Below are positions 35,670-44,513 of a DNA stretch of 64,000 nucleotides, one piece after another. The position numbers were made by a program, and so were the translations under genes. The stretch is from Citrobacter sp. Marseille-Q6884 (lineage in GTDB: Bacteria; Pseudomonadota; Gammaproteobacteria; Enterobacterales; Enterobacteriaceae): the NCBI RefSeq assembly GCF_945906775.1, contig NZ_CAMDRE010000001.1:1426001-1490000 (forward strand), in the 5' to 3' direction. The number at the start of each line of letters is the position of its first letter. The first letter of the stretch is position 1. The notes below the pieces were generated by a model, which was given only the letters and a program-made list of their open reading frames with translations, searched no databases and was not told where the DNA came from.

Positions 35670-36079
35670 TGTGCTCGTTTGTTCACCAGTCTTGAACGCT
35701 ATTTTTGGCGGCAAATAACCATATAATATGTATGGATATATGGACGTGAATGAATAATAAATAATTCTTCACTGAAGGTGTATTTATGTTGCCTGTTATC
35801 TTTATCTGGAATTAATCGTTAAAAAATTTAATGTATTTTTTATACAGAGCAAGTATAACGCTTATAAAGCATTACGACTTCTGGATAATGATGTTTCCAA
35901 AAAAGTTTAACTTTAAGTTTGCCTTATGGAAAAATAATATCATCATCCACAATATCGGACTTTTACATACAGAAGTCTGTTGCTAATGTTGATAGATTCA
36001 TGCAACTTAATCAAATGGTGGTTATAGCATCCTGCCTTGATGGGTACTGGCATATACGATACAGGGAAATAGGGCTGAC

Positions 36080-37666
36080 ATGAATCACAGTGCGCGACGT
36101 AAGATGCTAAGGCTCCTCGGAACGTTCATGGTGGTATTGCTCCCCGTGGTACTGGCGTTATGGTTTGCTCACTTCCGGGCGATGTCCGAAACCCGAAATC
36201 AACTCCGTTCTTTTGCTCACCTGGTGTTAAATAAAACAGAATTGGTCATCCAGCAAGCTGATTTAGCGCGTGATATGGCACAACTGTATGAGGGGGAGAT
36301 GTGTACTCCTGCTCACCAGAAAAGCATGCTGAATATTATTCGCGGTCGCTTATATATCAGCGAGCTAATTTATGCACAGGCTGATCGTTTTTTGTGCTCC
36401 GCCTCGCTGGCACCCTCTGCTCCGTATATTATGCCGCGCGCTGACTATAAACGTTCACCAAACATCTCTATCTATTACTACCGCGATACCCCGTTTTTTC
36501 CTGGCTATAAAATGACGTATATGCAAAGAGGAAACTACGTCGTCGTTATCAACCCATTATCTTACAGTGAGGTCATGTCAGATGACCCGAACCTGGCCTG
36601 GGGTGTCTATGACACGGTAACGGATACCTTCTTCTCTGCCAGCGATCAGACTGTCGTTGCGCAATTCTTACCGCTGGTGCGTACTGAAACCGCGACGTTT
36701 CAGAGGGGCGATCGCTTCTATACTATCGTTCATTCAGAAAAGCGCCCGATTGCGATTATTGTTTCAACCTCTGGCGATCGCGTGAATCAGATTTTCTATC
36801 ACGAAGCGGCATTAACCGTTCCTTTCGGGATAATATGCAGCATCCTGATACTGCTTATGTGGTGGCGCACACGCCAGGAATACTCATCTCCGCGTAGTTT
36901 GTTAAAACGCGCGATCGCCAAACGTCAGCTTTGCCTGCATTATCAGCCGATCATTGATATCAAAAATGGCAAGTGTGTCGGAGCCGAAGCTCTGTTGCGC
37001 TGGCCTGGCTGCAAAGGTGAGGTGATGAGTCCAACGGAATTCATTCCACTGGCTGAAAAAGAGGGGATGATCGAGAAGATTACCGATTACGTTGTCGAAG
37101 AAGTGTTCAATGATCTGGGTTATTTTCTTTCGGCGCACCCTCAGCTCTATATCTCAATTAATCTCTCCGCGTCTGATTTCCATTCCTCCCGGTTGATCGC
37201 CTTAATAGCAGAAAAATCCCGAGAATATTCGGTGCTTGCCCAGCAAATTAAAGTGGAAGTGACGGAGCGTGGATTTATTGATGTGCAGAAAATGACGCCA
37301 ATCATCCAGGCGTTTCGTCAGGCGGGTTACGAAGTTGCGTTTGATGATTTTGGGACGGGATATTCCAATCTCCATAATCTCTCGGCATTGAATGTCGATA
37401 TCCTGAAAATCGATAAATCGTTTATCAACACGCTGGCGACCAATAGCACCAGTCAACTGATTGCTGAACATATCATTGAAATGGCGCAAGGCTTGCATCT
37501 GAAGACGATTGCGGAAGGGGTGGAAACGTCGGAGCAAATAGACTGGCTGCTTGAGCGCGGCGTACAGTACTGTCAGGGATGGTACTTTGCGAAAGCGCTA
37601 CCGCCGCAGGAGTTTATGCATTGGATCCAGCGCTCGCCCGCCATATTGACGCAAGGCGGGCAATAA
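36080..37666 (+). CDS. pdeC: c-di-GMP phosphodiesterase PdeC (YjcC)
   Basis: 528 residues: membrane segment (about 10-30), periplasmic CSS-motif domain (about 35-240) with two cysteines (MCTPAHQ near 75 and FLCSASL near 105), second membrane segment (about 243-262), then a cytoplasmic EAL domain (about 270-515). The domain keeps AEALLRW, DDFGTGYSNL and the ExxxE metal residues, so it should be active. In E. coli the periplasmic Cys pair senses redox state through DsbA/DsbB and controls activity by proteolysis. It neighbours soxS. Confidence 0.95.
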   Translation: MNHSARRKMLRLLGTFMVVLLPVVLALWFAHFRAMSETRNQLRSFAHLVLNKTELVIQQADLARDMAQLYEGEMCTPAHQKSMLNIIRGRLYISELIYAQADRFLCSASLAPSAPYIMPRADYKRSPNISIYYYRDTPFFPGYKMTYMQRGNYVVVINPLSYSEVMSDDPNLAWGVYDTVTDTFFSASDQTVVAQFLPLVRTETATFQRGDRFYTIVHSEKRPIAIIVSTSGDRVNQIFYHEAALTVPFGIICSILILLMWWRTRQEYSSPRSLLKRAIAKRQLCLHYQPIIDIKNGKCVGAEALLRWPGCKGEVMSPTEFIPLAEKEGMIEKITDYVVEEVFNDLGYFLSAHPQLYISINLSASDFHSSRLIALIAEKSREYSVLAQQIKVEVTERGFIDVQKMTPIIQAFRQAGYEVAFDDFGTGYSNLHNLSALNVDILKIDKSFINTLATNSTSQLIAEHIIEMAQGLHLKTIAEGVETSEQIDWLLERGVQYCQGWYFAKALPPQEFMHWIQRSPAILTQGGQ

Positions 37667-37667
37667 C

Positions 37668-37991
37668 TTACAGGCGATGACGGTAGTCGCTGGGAGTACG
37701 ATCAAACTCGCGGCGGAACACGCGAGAGAATGTCTGTTGCGACACATAACCGAGATCCATTGCGATATCAAAAATCGGACGTTCGGTCGTCCTGAGTTCA
37801 ACGGCGGCTAACAGAAGACGGCGTTGACGGATATAGTCGCCCAATGTCTGGCGCGTCACCGTGCGGAACATCCTCTGTAAATACCACTTCGAGTAACCTG
37901 ATTTTTTCGCGACCGCCTCAATGTTCAGCGGTTGATCGATATGCTCATCAATCCATTCAATAAGGGTCTGAATTATCTGCTGATGGGACAT
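37668..37991 (-). CDS. soxS: Superoxide-response activator SoxS
   Basis: 107-residue AraC/XylS-type activator made of two helix-turn-helix motifs only (IEAVAKKSGYSKWYLQRMF and IFDIAMDLGYVSQQTFSRVF). Turns on sodA, zwf, fumC, acrAB and others. Its synthesis is switched on by oxidised SoxR binding the palindrome at 38049-38066. Confidence 0.98.
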   Translation of the reverse strand: MSHQQIIQTLIEWIDEHIDQPLNIEAVAKKSGYSKWYLQRMFRTVTRQTLGDYIRQRRLLLAAVELRTTERPIFDIAMDLGYVSQQTFSRVFRREFDRTPSDYRHRL

Positions 37992-38048
37992 AGGTCTGCC
38001 TCTTTCTCAGTATTCGATTCGTCGTTTTGTCTGTGGGCGAGTATAATT

Positions 38049-38066
38049 CCTCAAGTTAACTTGAGG
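38049..38066. promoter_or_regulatory. SoxR operator in the soxS promoter
   Basis: CCTCAAGTTAACTTGAGG is an 18-bp perfect palindrome identical in form to the E. coli SoxR box. It overlaps the soxS promoter and the soxR leader. Confidence 0.95.
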
Positions 38067-38077
38067 TAAAGCGATTT

Positions 38078-38536
38078 ATGGAAAAGAAATTACCCCGGAT
38101 TAAAGCCCTGCTTACGCCCGGTGAAGTTGCCCGGCGTAGCGGCGTGGCGGTATCGACGCTGCATTTCTATGAAAGCAAAGGGTTAATCAGCAGCATGCGC
38201 AACAGCGGCAATCAGCGGCGATACAAACGTGATGTGTTGCGCTACGTGGCCATTATCAAAATTGCCCAACGTATAGGTATTCCGCTGGCGACCATTGGTG
38301 ACGCGTTAGGCGTATTGCCGGAGGGGCACTCGCTCAGTGCGAAAGAGTGGAAACAGCTCTCTTCCCAGTGGCGAGAAGAGCTGGACCGACGGATTCATAC
38401 CCTGGTGGCGCTACGTGATGAACTGGATGGATGCATCGGCTGCGGGTGCTTGTCGCGCAGTGATTGCCCGTTGCGTAACCCGGGCGATCAGCTTGGCGAG
38501 CAGGGGACGGGCGCGCGCTTGCTGGAAGATGACTGA
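38078..38536 (+). CDS. soxR: Redox-sensing regulator SoxR
   Basis: 152-residue MerR-family regulator. N-terminal HTH (LLTPGEVARRSGVAVSTLHFYESKGLI), a dimer helix, then the [2Fe-2S] ligands CIGCGCLSRSDC (about 119-130). Oxidation of the cluster by redox-cycling drugs activates soxS. Divergent from soxS. Confidence 0.98.
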   Translation: MEKKLPRIKALLTPGEVARRSGVAVSTLHFYESKGLISSMRNSGNQRRYKRDVLRYVAIIKIAQRIGIPLATIGDALGVLPEGHSLSAKEWKQLSSQWREELDRRIHTLVALRDELDGCIGCGCLSRSDCPLRNPGDQLGEQGTGARLLEDD

Positions 38537-38596
38537 TGGGTTTGAAATATGTGACGGGTATACACCCTAAATAATTCGCGTTGCGGGAAGGCGGGC

Positions 38597-38738
38597 ATAA
38601 AACTAAAGCGCCACAGAGGGCGCTTTAGTTTGGTTCCGGTCTTCGTCTTTCACTCTATCCCGCTGGTTCACGGGAGGGTTTCCCCCGACATCAACACCCC
38701 TCAGTCGAGCACGTAGTGGAGGTTCCGGTTTGTGTCGA
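38597..38738 (-). ncRNA. sraL: Probable small RNA SraL (RyjA)
   Basis: E. coli and Salmonella encode SraL, an RpoS-dependent RNA of about 140 nt, on the strand opposite soxR between soxR and ghxP. Here the minus strand has a TACACT -10 element (38746-38751), then about 140 bases ending in a 13-bp stem (38600-38612 against 38619-38631) followed by a T-rich tract. That is the expected size, place and orientation. The exact ends are estimates. Confidence 0.6.
38600..38631. terminator. Terminator shared by soxR and the SraL-like RNA
   Basis: AAACTAAAGCGCC pairs with GGCGCTTTAGTTT, a 13-bp stem with a 6-base loop. It is symmetric enough to serve both strands. Confidence 0.8.
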
Positions 38739-38900
38739 TAAAGTAAGTGTAAGCCACCGCCGTCCATTTGCCAGAAAATCGTCTGTTTTTTAGCCGAAAA
38801 ATTTCCTATGACTTCACCCATTTTTTTTGCGTAAGTGACGGTGAAAAACATTCCGATTGTTGCGACAACTCAGCGGAATTTGTTATCAGATTGCGCATTG

Positions 38901-39112
38901 ACGATAACGTTTGCGCATCGGCTGCCTATTTATTGTGCGTTATAAGAAGAAATGAGTAAAAACCGGCAAAGTTCAGTTGAAAACCGTCGTATGATCGCTG
39001 GATAATCGTTTGCTTTTTTTTACCACCCGTTTTTTATGCGCGGAGCTAAACGTTTGCTTTTTTGCGACACCCCTATTGACGCAAACCAGGCACATGGAGA
39101 AAACGTTTAGCA
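38901..39112 (+). promoter_or_regulatory. Cluster of PurR-like sites upstream of ghxP
   Basis: AACGTTT-type cores occur at 38906-38914 (ACGATAACGTTTGCGC, 38901-38916), 39048-39055 (AGCTAAACGTTTGCTT) and 39101-39108 (AAACGTTTAG), with a weaker ATCGTTTGC near 39004-39012. They resemble the PurR operator ACGCAAACGTTTNCNT. PurR control of the E. coli homologue is known to me from regulon studies. No gene is visible in 38740-39171. Confidence 0.6.
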
Positions 39113-39171
39113 GGCAGTGGATTGTCCATCACGCATAATGACGAAAAATAAACTCTCAGGGGATGTTTTCT

Positions 39172-40521
39172 ATGTCTACGCCTTCAGCGCGTACCGGCGG
39201 TTCACTCGACGCCTGGTTTAAAATTTCGCACCGTGGCAGTACCGTCCGTCAGGAAGTCGTTGCCGGATTAACGACCTTCCTGGCGATGGTCTATTCCGTG
39301 ATCGTGGTTCCAGGAATGCTGGGTAAAGCCGGGTTCCCGCCTGCTGCTGTCTTTGTGGCGACCTGCCTGGTGGCCGGGGTAGGTTCTATTGTGATGGGCC
39401 TGTGGGCAAACCTGCCGCTGGCCATTGGTTGTGCTATTTCGTTGACGGCGTTTACCGCCTTTAGTCTGGTGCTGGGGCAGCATATCAGCGTACCTGTTGC
39501 ACTGGGCGCGGTGTTCCTGATGGGTGTTCTGTTTACCATCATTTCCGCGACCGGTATTCGTAGCTGGATCCTGCGTAACCTGCCGCAGGGCGTAGCCCAC
39601 GGCACGGGGATCGGTATTGGTCTGTTCCTGCTGCTGATTGCGGCAAACGGTGTTGGCCTGGTCATTAAGAACCCGTTGGATGGCCTGCCGGTTGCCCTGG
39701 GTGACTTCGATACCTTCCCGGTTATCATGTCGCTGATTGGTCTGGCGGTGATTATTGGTCTCGAAAAACTGAAAGTGCCTGGCGGCATCCTGCTGACCAT
39801 TATCGGTATTTCCGTCGTCGGTCTGATTTTCGACCCGGCCGTACATTTTTCCGGTATTTTTGCCATGCCTTCTCTGAGCGATGCCGAAGGGAATTCGCTG
39901 ATTGGCAGCCTGGATATTATGGGGGCGCTGAACCCAATCGTCCTGCCGAGCGTACTGGCGCTGGTCATGACTGCAGTCTTCGATGCGACGGGGACTATCC
40001 GTGCTGTTGCCGGGCAGGCGAACCTGCTGGACAAAGACGGTCAGATTATTGATGGCGGTAAAGCGTTAACCACCGACTCCCTGAGCAGCGTGTTCTCTGG
40101 TTTAGTGGGTGCGGCACCGGCCGCGGTTTACATTGAATCTGCAGCGGGTACGGCGGCTGGCGGTAAAACCGGTCTGACGGCGATCACGGTAGGTGTGCTG
40201 TTCCTGCTGATCCTGTTCCTCTCTCCGCTCTCCTATCTCGTTCCGGCTTACGCAACGGCTCCGGCGCTGATGTATGTTGGCCTGCTGATGCTGAGCAACG
40301 TGGCGAAAATCGATTTCGCTGACTTCGTGGATGCGATGGCGGGTCTGGTGACAGCAGTGTTCATCGTGCTGACCTGTAACATTGTTACCGGCATTATGAT
40401 CGGCTTTGCCACGCTGGTGATTGGTCGCATTGTTTCGGGTGAGTGGCGCAAACTCAACATCGGTACCGTGGTGATTGCCGTGGCATTGGTGGCCTTCTAT
40501 GCAGGCGGCTGGGCTATCTGA
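39172..40521 (+). CDS. ghxP: Guanine/hypoxanthine permease GhxP
   Basis: 449-residue NCS2/AzgA-type purine transporter with about 13 membrane segments and the family motifs (VYSVIVVPGML near 43; FDATGTIRAVAGQA near 265-278; GAAPAAVYIESAAGTAAGGKTG). Near-identical to E. coli YjcD/GhxP. Start ATG 39172 is preferred over ATG 39163 because CAGGGGA lies 8-9 bases upstream of it. PurR-like sites upstream agree with a purine-salvage role. Confidence 0.97.
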   Translation: MSTPSARTGGSLDAWFKISHRGSTVRQEVVAGLTTFLAMVYSVIVVPGMLGKAGFPPAAVFVATCLVAGVGSIVMGLWANLPLAIGCAISLTAFTAFSLVLGQHISVPVALGAVFLMGVLFTIISATGIRSWILRNLPQGVAHGTGIGIGLFLLLIAANGVGLVIKNPLDGLPVALGDFDTFPVIMSLIGLAVIIGLEKLKVPGGILLTIIGISVVGLIFDPAVHFSGIFAMPSLSDAEGNSLIGSLDIMGALNPIVLPSVLALVMTAVFDATGTIRAVAGQANLLDKDGQIIDGGKALTTDSLSSVFSGLVGAAPAAVYIESAAGTAAGGKTGLTAITVGVLFLLILFLSPLSYLVPAYATAPALMYVGLLMLSNVAKIDFADFVDAMAGLVTAVFIVLTCNIVTGIMIGFATLVIGRIVSGEWRKLNIGTVVIAVALVAFYAGGWAI

Positions 40522-40679
40522 TCGTGTGACAATGATTGTCCTGAAAACGGGTGGCTTTTGCCGCCCGTTTTTATTTTCAGAACACATCACGTTGTCTTTT
40601 GCGTTACTCTGAAGAAGATAGAATTGAAGCACGACGCTTCTCAGCACGTATCATAAGAAACATCGCAAACAGGGAACGC

Positions 40680-42326
40680 ATGGAAATCTTCTTCACCATA
40701 CTTATCATGACCTTTGTGGTCTCGCTGTCGGGGGTCTTTACTCGCGTATTACCCTTCCAACTCCCTCTACCCCTCATGCAGATCGCCATCGGCGCCTTGC
40801 TGGCGTGGCCGACATTTGGTTTGCATGTGGAATTCGATCCTGAACTGTTTCTGGTTCTGTTCATCCCGCCGCTGCTGTTTGCCGACGGCTGGAAGACGCC
40901 AACCCGTGAATTTCTCGAACATGGGCGAGAGATCTTCGGCCTTGCGCTGGCGCTCGTGCTGGTCACGGTGGTTGGGATTGGCTTTATGATTTACTGGCTG
41001 GTGCCCGGTATCCCGCTGATCCCGGCTTTGGCGCTGGCCGCTGTTTTGTCGCCAACCGACGCCGTTGCGCTTTCCGGTATTGTCGGCGAAGGACGCATAC
41101 CGAAGAAAATTATGGGCATTCTGCAGGGCGAAGCGTTAATGAATGACGCGTCCGGCCTGGTGTCGCTGAAATTTGCTGTCGCCGTAGCGATGGGCACGAT
41201 GGTGTTTACCGTCGGCGGTGCGACAATTGAATTCTTTAAGGTGGCGTTTGGCGGCATCCTGGCCGGTTTTGTCGTCAGCTGGTTATACGGACGCTCCCTG
41301 CGCTTTCTCAGCCGCTGGGGCGGTGATGAGCCGGCAACGCAAATCGTCCTGCTGTTCCTGCTGCCGTTTGCGTCTTATTTGATTGCAGAACATATCGGTG
41401 TCTCCGGGATTCTGGCGGCAGTGGCGGCCGGGATGACGATTACCCGCTCCGGCGTAATGCGTCGCGCACCGCTGGCGATGCGTTTGCGTGCCAACAGCAC
41501 CTGGGCAATGCTGGAGTTTGTCTTTAACGGCATGGTTTTCCTGCTGTTAGGGCTGCAGCTGCCGGGGATTCTGGAGTCTTCACTGGTGGCCGCAGAAGCC
41601 GACCCGAATGTTGAAATCTGGATGCTGTTTACCGATATCGTGCTGATTTACGCGGCGCTGATGTTGGTACGTTTTGGCTGGCTGTGGACCATGAAAAAAT
41701 TCAGCCTGCGCTTCCTGAAGAAAAAACCAATGGAGTTTGGTTCCTGGACGACGCGTGAAATCCTGATCGCCTCCTTTGCTGGGGTGCGTGGGGCCATTAC
41801 GCTGGCAGGTGTGCTCTCCATTCCTCTGTTGTTGCCGGACGGTAGCGGCTTCCCGGCGCGTTATGAGCTGATTTTCCTCGCCGCAGGCGTGATCCTGTTC
41901 TCGCTGTTTGTGGGCGTTGTGATGCTGCCCATTCTGCTGCAACATCTGGAAGTGGCGGATCACTCACAGCAGCAAAAAGAGGAGCGTATCGCCCGCGCGG
42001 CCACGGCGGAAGTGGCCATTGTCGCCATCCAAAAAATGGAAGAGCGCCTGGCAGCGGATACCGAAGAGAATATTGATAATCAGCTGCTGACCGAAGTCAG
42101 TTCCCGCGTGATTGGTAATCTGCGTCGTCGTGCCGATGGGCGAAACGATGAAGAAAGCTCGATGCTGGAAGAGAACCTGGAGCGGCGCTTCCGTCTGGCG
42201 GCACTGCGCTCGGAACGCGCGGAGCTTTACCATTTGCGCGCCACGCGTGAAATCAGCAATGAAACGTTGCAAAAGCTGCTGCACGATCTGGATTTGCTGG
42301 AAGCGCTGCTGATTGAAAATCAGTAA
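40680..42326 (+). CDS. yjcE: CPA1-family Na+/H+ antiporter YjcE
   Basis: 548 residues: about 12 membrane segments (1-410) with the ion-site motif SPTDAVALSGIVGEGRIP, then a charged cytoplasmic tail of about 130 residues forming helices. NhaP-type cation:proton antiporter, uncharacterised in detail. ATG 40680 with CAGGGAACGC upstream; the longer in-frame extension to 40551 has no family match. Followed by a REP element. Confidence 0.95.
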   Translation: MEIFFTILIMTFVVSLSGVFTRVLPFQLPLPLMQIAIGALLAWPTFGLHVEFDPELFLVLFIPPLLFADGWKTPTREFLEHGREIFGLALALVLVTVVGIGFMIYWLVPGIPLIPALALAAVLSPTDAVALSGIVGEGRIPKKIMGILQGEALMNDASGLVSLKFAVAVAMGTMVFTVGGATIEFFKVAFGGILAGFVVSWLYGRSLRFLSRWGGDEPATQIVLLFLLPFASYLIAEHIGVSGILAAVAAGMTITRSGVMRRAPLAMRLRANSTWAMLEFVFNGMVFLLLGLQLPGILESSLVAAEADPNVEIWMLFTDIVLIYAALMLVRFGWLWTMKKFSLRFLKKKPMEFGSWTTREILIASFAGVRGAITLAGVLSIPLLLPDGSGFPARYELIFLAAGVILFSLFVGVVMLPILLQHLEVADHSQQQKEERIARAATAEVAIVAIQKMEERLAADTEENIDNQLLTEVSSRVIGNLRRRADGRNDEESSMLEENLERRFRLAALRSERAELYHLRATREISNETLQKLLHDLDLLEALLIENQ

Positions 42327-42347
42327 CGACCCCATTAACAACCGTAA

Positions 42348-42378
42348 GCCGGATCAGGCGGTGATACCGCCATCCGGC
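42348..42378. repeat. REP palindrome between yjcE and the lysR gene
   Basis: GCCGGATCAGGCGGT and ACCGCCATCCGGC arms form a REP stem between converging genes. Confidence 0.85.
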
Positions 42379-42381
42379 ACA

Positions 42382-43272
42382 CTACGACTCTTGCGTTAAC
42401 CAAAACCCTTCACAACATTTCAGCCACGCCTGGGCGCTGTGCGACAGATAAACGCCCTCGCGCCAGATCATGCCCAACTGCCAACGCAAATCACTCTCCA
42501 GTGGTATCCAGCGTAGCGTCTGCTTATCCAGCCGCTGGCAAATGGGCTCTGGCAGAATGGCAATTCCGACACCGGCTTGCACCATCGCCGCCAGAAAATC
42601 CCATTGCCCGCTGCGTACAGCGATGCGTGGCTTGACGTTGTGCTGATTAAACAGCTCCAGTAGCTGACGACTCAGCGCAAAATCTTCGTTGTAGATCAGT
42701 AACGGATGCTCCGCTAATGCTTCAGGTGAGATGGTCTCGCACGTTGTCCATTGACCGGAGCGGGGGACCAGCACACACAGCGGGTGGCTGAAAAGCGGCA
42801 ATGTCGCCAGTCCACTCTCTTCCTCCACTGGCAGCGCCGTCATCGCCACGTCCAGTTCGCCATTTATCACTGCCTGCTGGACGGTTAACCCGCCAAATTC
42901 AGACACTTTCAGCTCCACGCCGGGATAGCGCTGGCGAAACAGACTGATTGGCCCTGCCATCAACATCCCGACCATCGGGGGGATGCCGAGCCGCAGAATG
43001 CCTTTATTGAGATGGTTAATGTCGCTAAGTTCGGCTTCAAGCTGCCGAAATTCGGCCAGAATGGCCAGACCGCGTTCAAAAACGACCTGTCCGGTATCGG
43101 TCAGCAACAAGCGACGCCCGTCGCGGATCAACAGCGTACAGTTAAGCTCGTCTTCAAGGTTCTTTAACATTTTGCTGATGGTCGGTTGGGTGACAAAAAG
43201 CTTCTCCGCTGCGCGGGTAAAACTCTGCTGCCGTACCACCTCAACAAAATATCGTAGCGTTCTGATATCCAT
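42382..43272 (-). CDS. LysR-family regulator of the lrgAB-like operon
   Basis: 296 residues: N-terminal winged HTH (RTLRYFVEVVRQQSFTRAAEKLFVTQPTISKMLKNLE) and a periplasmic-binding-like effector domain (about 90-290). It is divergent from lrgA/lrgB homologues, the standard place for their activator (CidR/AlsR type). A T-N11-A type inverted repeat at 43298-43314 in the gap is a candidate binding site. The effector is unknown; acetate or another weak acid is a guess from CidR. Confidence 0.88.
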   Translation of the reverse strand: MDIRTLRYFVEVVRQQSFTRAAEKLFVTQPTISKMLKNLEDELNCTLLIRDGRRLLLTDTGQVVFERGLAILAEFRQLEAELSDINHLNKGILRLGIPPMVGMLMAGPISLFRQRYPGVELKVSEFGGLTVQQAVINGELDVAMTALPVEEESGLATLPLFSHPLCVLVPRSGQWTTCETISPEALAEHPLLIYNEDFALSRQLLELFNQHNVKPRIAVRSGQWDFLAAMVQAGVGIAILPEPICQRLDKQTLRWIPLESDLRWQLGMIWREGVYLSHSAQAWLKCCEGFWLTQES

Positions 43273-43297
43273 GATTATTCCTTAAGACTATGCCTGC

Positions 43298-43314
43298 AAT
43301 GAGTTTAATTCATT
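43298..43314. promoter_or_regulatory. Candidate LysR binding site
   Basis: AATGA-GTTTAAT-TCATT is an inverted repeat holding the T-N11-A pattern, centred about 70 bases before lrgA and 35 before the lysR start. Confidence 0.45.
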
Positions 43315-43373
43315 TCAGTCCTGGATGGAGTCTCTCTATACTTGCGCTCTCTCTTTTTTAAGGACATATCCTC

Positions 43374-43784
43374 ATGGCTGTGGCGATAAGCCGCGTGACG
43401 CCTGCTGTTATTCACCGACTGCAGATACCTGTTCAGGTACTGTTGTATGCAGGTTTATTCGTTTTTGCTCAATACCTTGTTTCCTGGCTCCACCTGCCGC
43501 TTCCCGCCAATCTGGTCGGAATGATTTTGATGTTGGCGCTGATCGTCTGTCGGGTAATCCCGCTTAACTGGATCCGCGCAGGCGCTCGCTGGTTACTGGC
43601 TGAAATGCTGCTGTTTTTTGTTCCTGCGGTGGTGGCCGTCGTGAACTATACGCAACTGCTGCTGGTTGATGGCTGGCGTATTTTTGCCGTTATTGCGATC
43701 AGTACGCTGATGGTACTCGGTGCAACGGCTTGGGTCGTGGACAAAGTGTATCGCTATGAAATGAGCAGGTTAAACCGTGAGTAA
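43374..43784 (+). CDS. CidA/LrgA-family membrane protein
   Basis: 136 residues with four membrane segments and the family core LPLPANLVGMILMLALI and LLAEMLLFFVPAVVAVVNY. CidA/LrgA proteins are holin-like and, with LrgB partners, take part in cell-death control or in export/import of small acids such as pyruvate. It overlaps the next gene by 8 bases. Ribosome site AAGGACAT upstream. Confidence 0.88.
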   Translation: MAVAISRVTPAVIHRLQIPVQVLLYAGLFVFAQYLVSWLHLPLPANLVGMILMLALIVCRVIPLNWIRAGARWLLAEMLLFFVPAVVAVVNYTQLLLVDGWRIFAVIAISTLMVLGATAWVVDKVYRYEMSRLNRE

Positions 43785-44466
43785 TTTCCAGTTAAGCGTG
43801 CTGTGTCTGGTGATCACCCTGGTTATCTATTTTGCCAACAAGCGTCTGTACCGTCGTTTTCGTAAATTACCGCTGATGCCATTGGTACTAACGCCGGCGC
43901 TGCTGGTGTTGATGCTGGTTTTTGGTCATATCTCCTGGCAAAACTATATTGGAGAATCGCACTGGCTGCTGTGGTTGTTAGGTCCGGCGACCATCGCGTT
44001 TGCGGTGCCGGTATACGATAACCTCGCTGTCATTAAGCGTCACTGGATGTCGCTCACGGCGGGAGTCGTAACGGCAACGCTGGTGGCGGTGACCAGCTCT
44101 ATATGGCTGGCGCGTTTGTTTATGTTGCCCGATGAGATCCAACGTAGTCTGGCCGTACGCTCCGTCACCACGCCATTTGCGCTGGCGGCGGCAGAGCCGC
44201 TGGGCGGGCAGCCGGATCTGGTGGCGCTCTTCGTCGTGGTGACCGGTGTATTCGGTATGGCGGTGGGCGATGTGCTGTTTTTGCGGCTCTCCATTCGCGA
44301 AGGCATGGCGAAAGGCGCGGGATTTGGCGCTGCGTCCCACGGTGCAGGTACGGCGCGTTCTTATGAGCTTGGGCCGCAGGAAGGTGTGGTTGCCAGTCTG
44401 GTGATGATGCTTTCGGGTGTGGTGATGGTGCTGGTGGCGCCGCTCGTAGCGATGCTGATGTTCTGA
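43777..44466 (+). CDS. LrgB/CidB-family membrane protein
   Basis: 229 residues, six to seven membrane segments, with the LrgB core motifs (RSVTTPFALAAAEPLGGQPDL and GFGAASHGAGTARSYELGPQEG). Partner of the preceding LrgA-like protein. Its start GTG 43777 lies within the end of that gene, indicating coupled translation. Confidence 0.88.
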   Translation: MSNFQLSVLCLVITLVIYFANKRLYRRFRKLPLMPLVLTPALLVLMLVFGHISWQNYIGESHWLLWLLGPATIAFAVPVYDNLAVIKRHWMSLTAGVVTATLVAVTSSIWLARLFMLPDEIQRSLAVRSVTTPFALAAAEPLGGQPDLVALFVVVTGVFGMAVGDVLFLRLSIREGMAKGAGFGAASHGAGTARSYELGPQEGVVASLVMMLSGVVMVLVAPLVAMLMF

Positions 44467-44513
44467 GGAACGATGACCTCCCCCGACCCCAGGCCGGAGG
44501 AGGTGAGACGTGT

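Noticed and set aside
38603..38851. 82-codon minus-strand frame between soxR and ghxP
   Set aside because: It overlaps the SraL-like RNA and its terminator; a structured RNA explains the DNA better than a protein.
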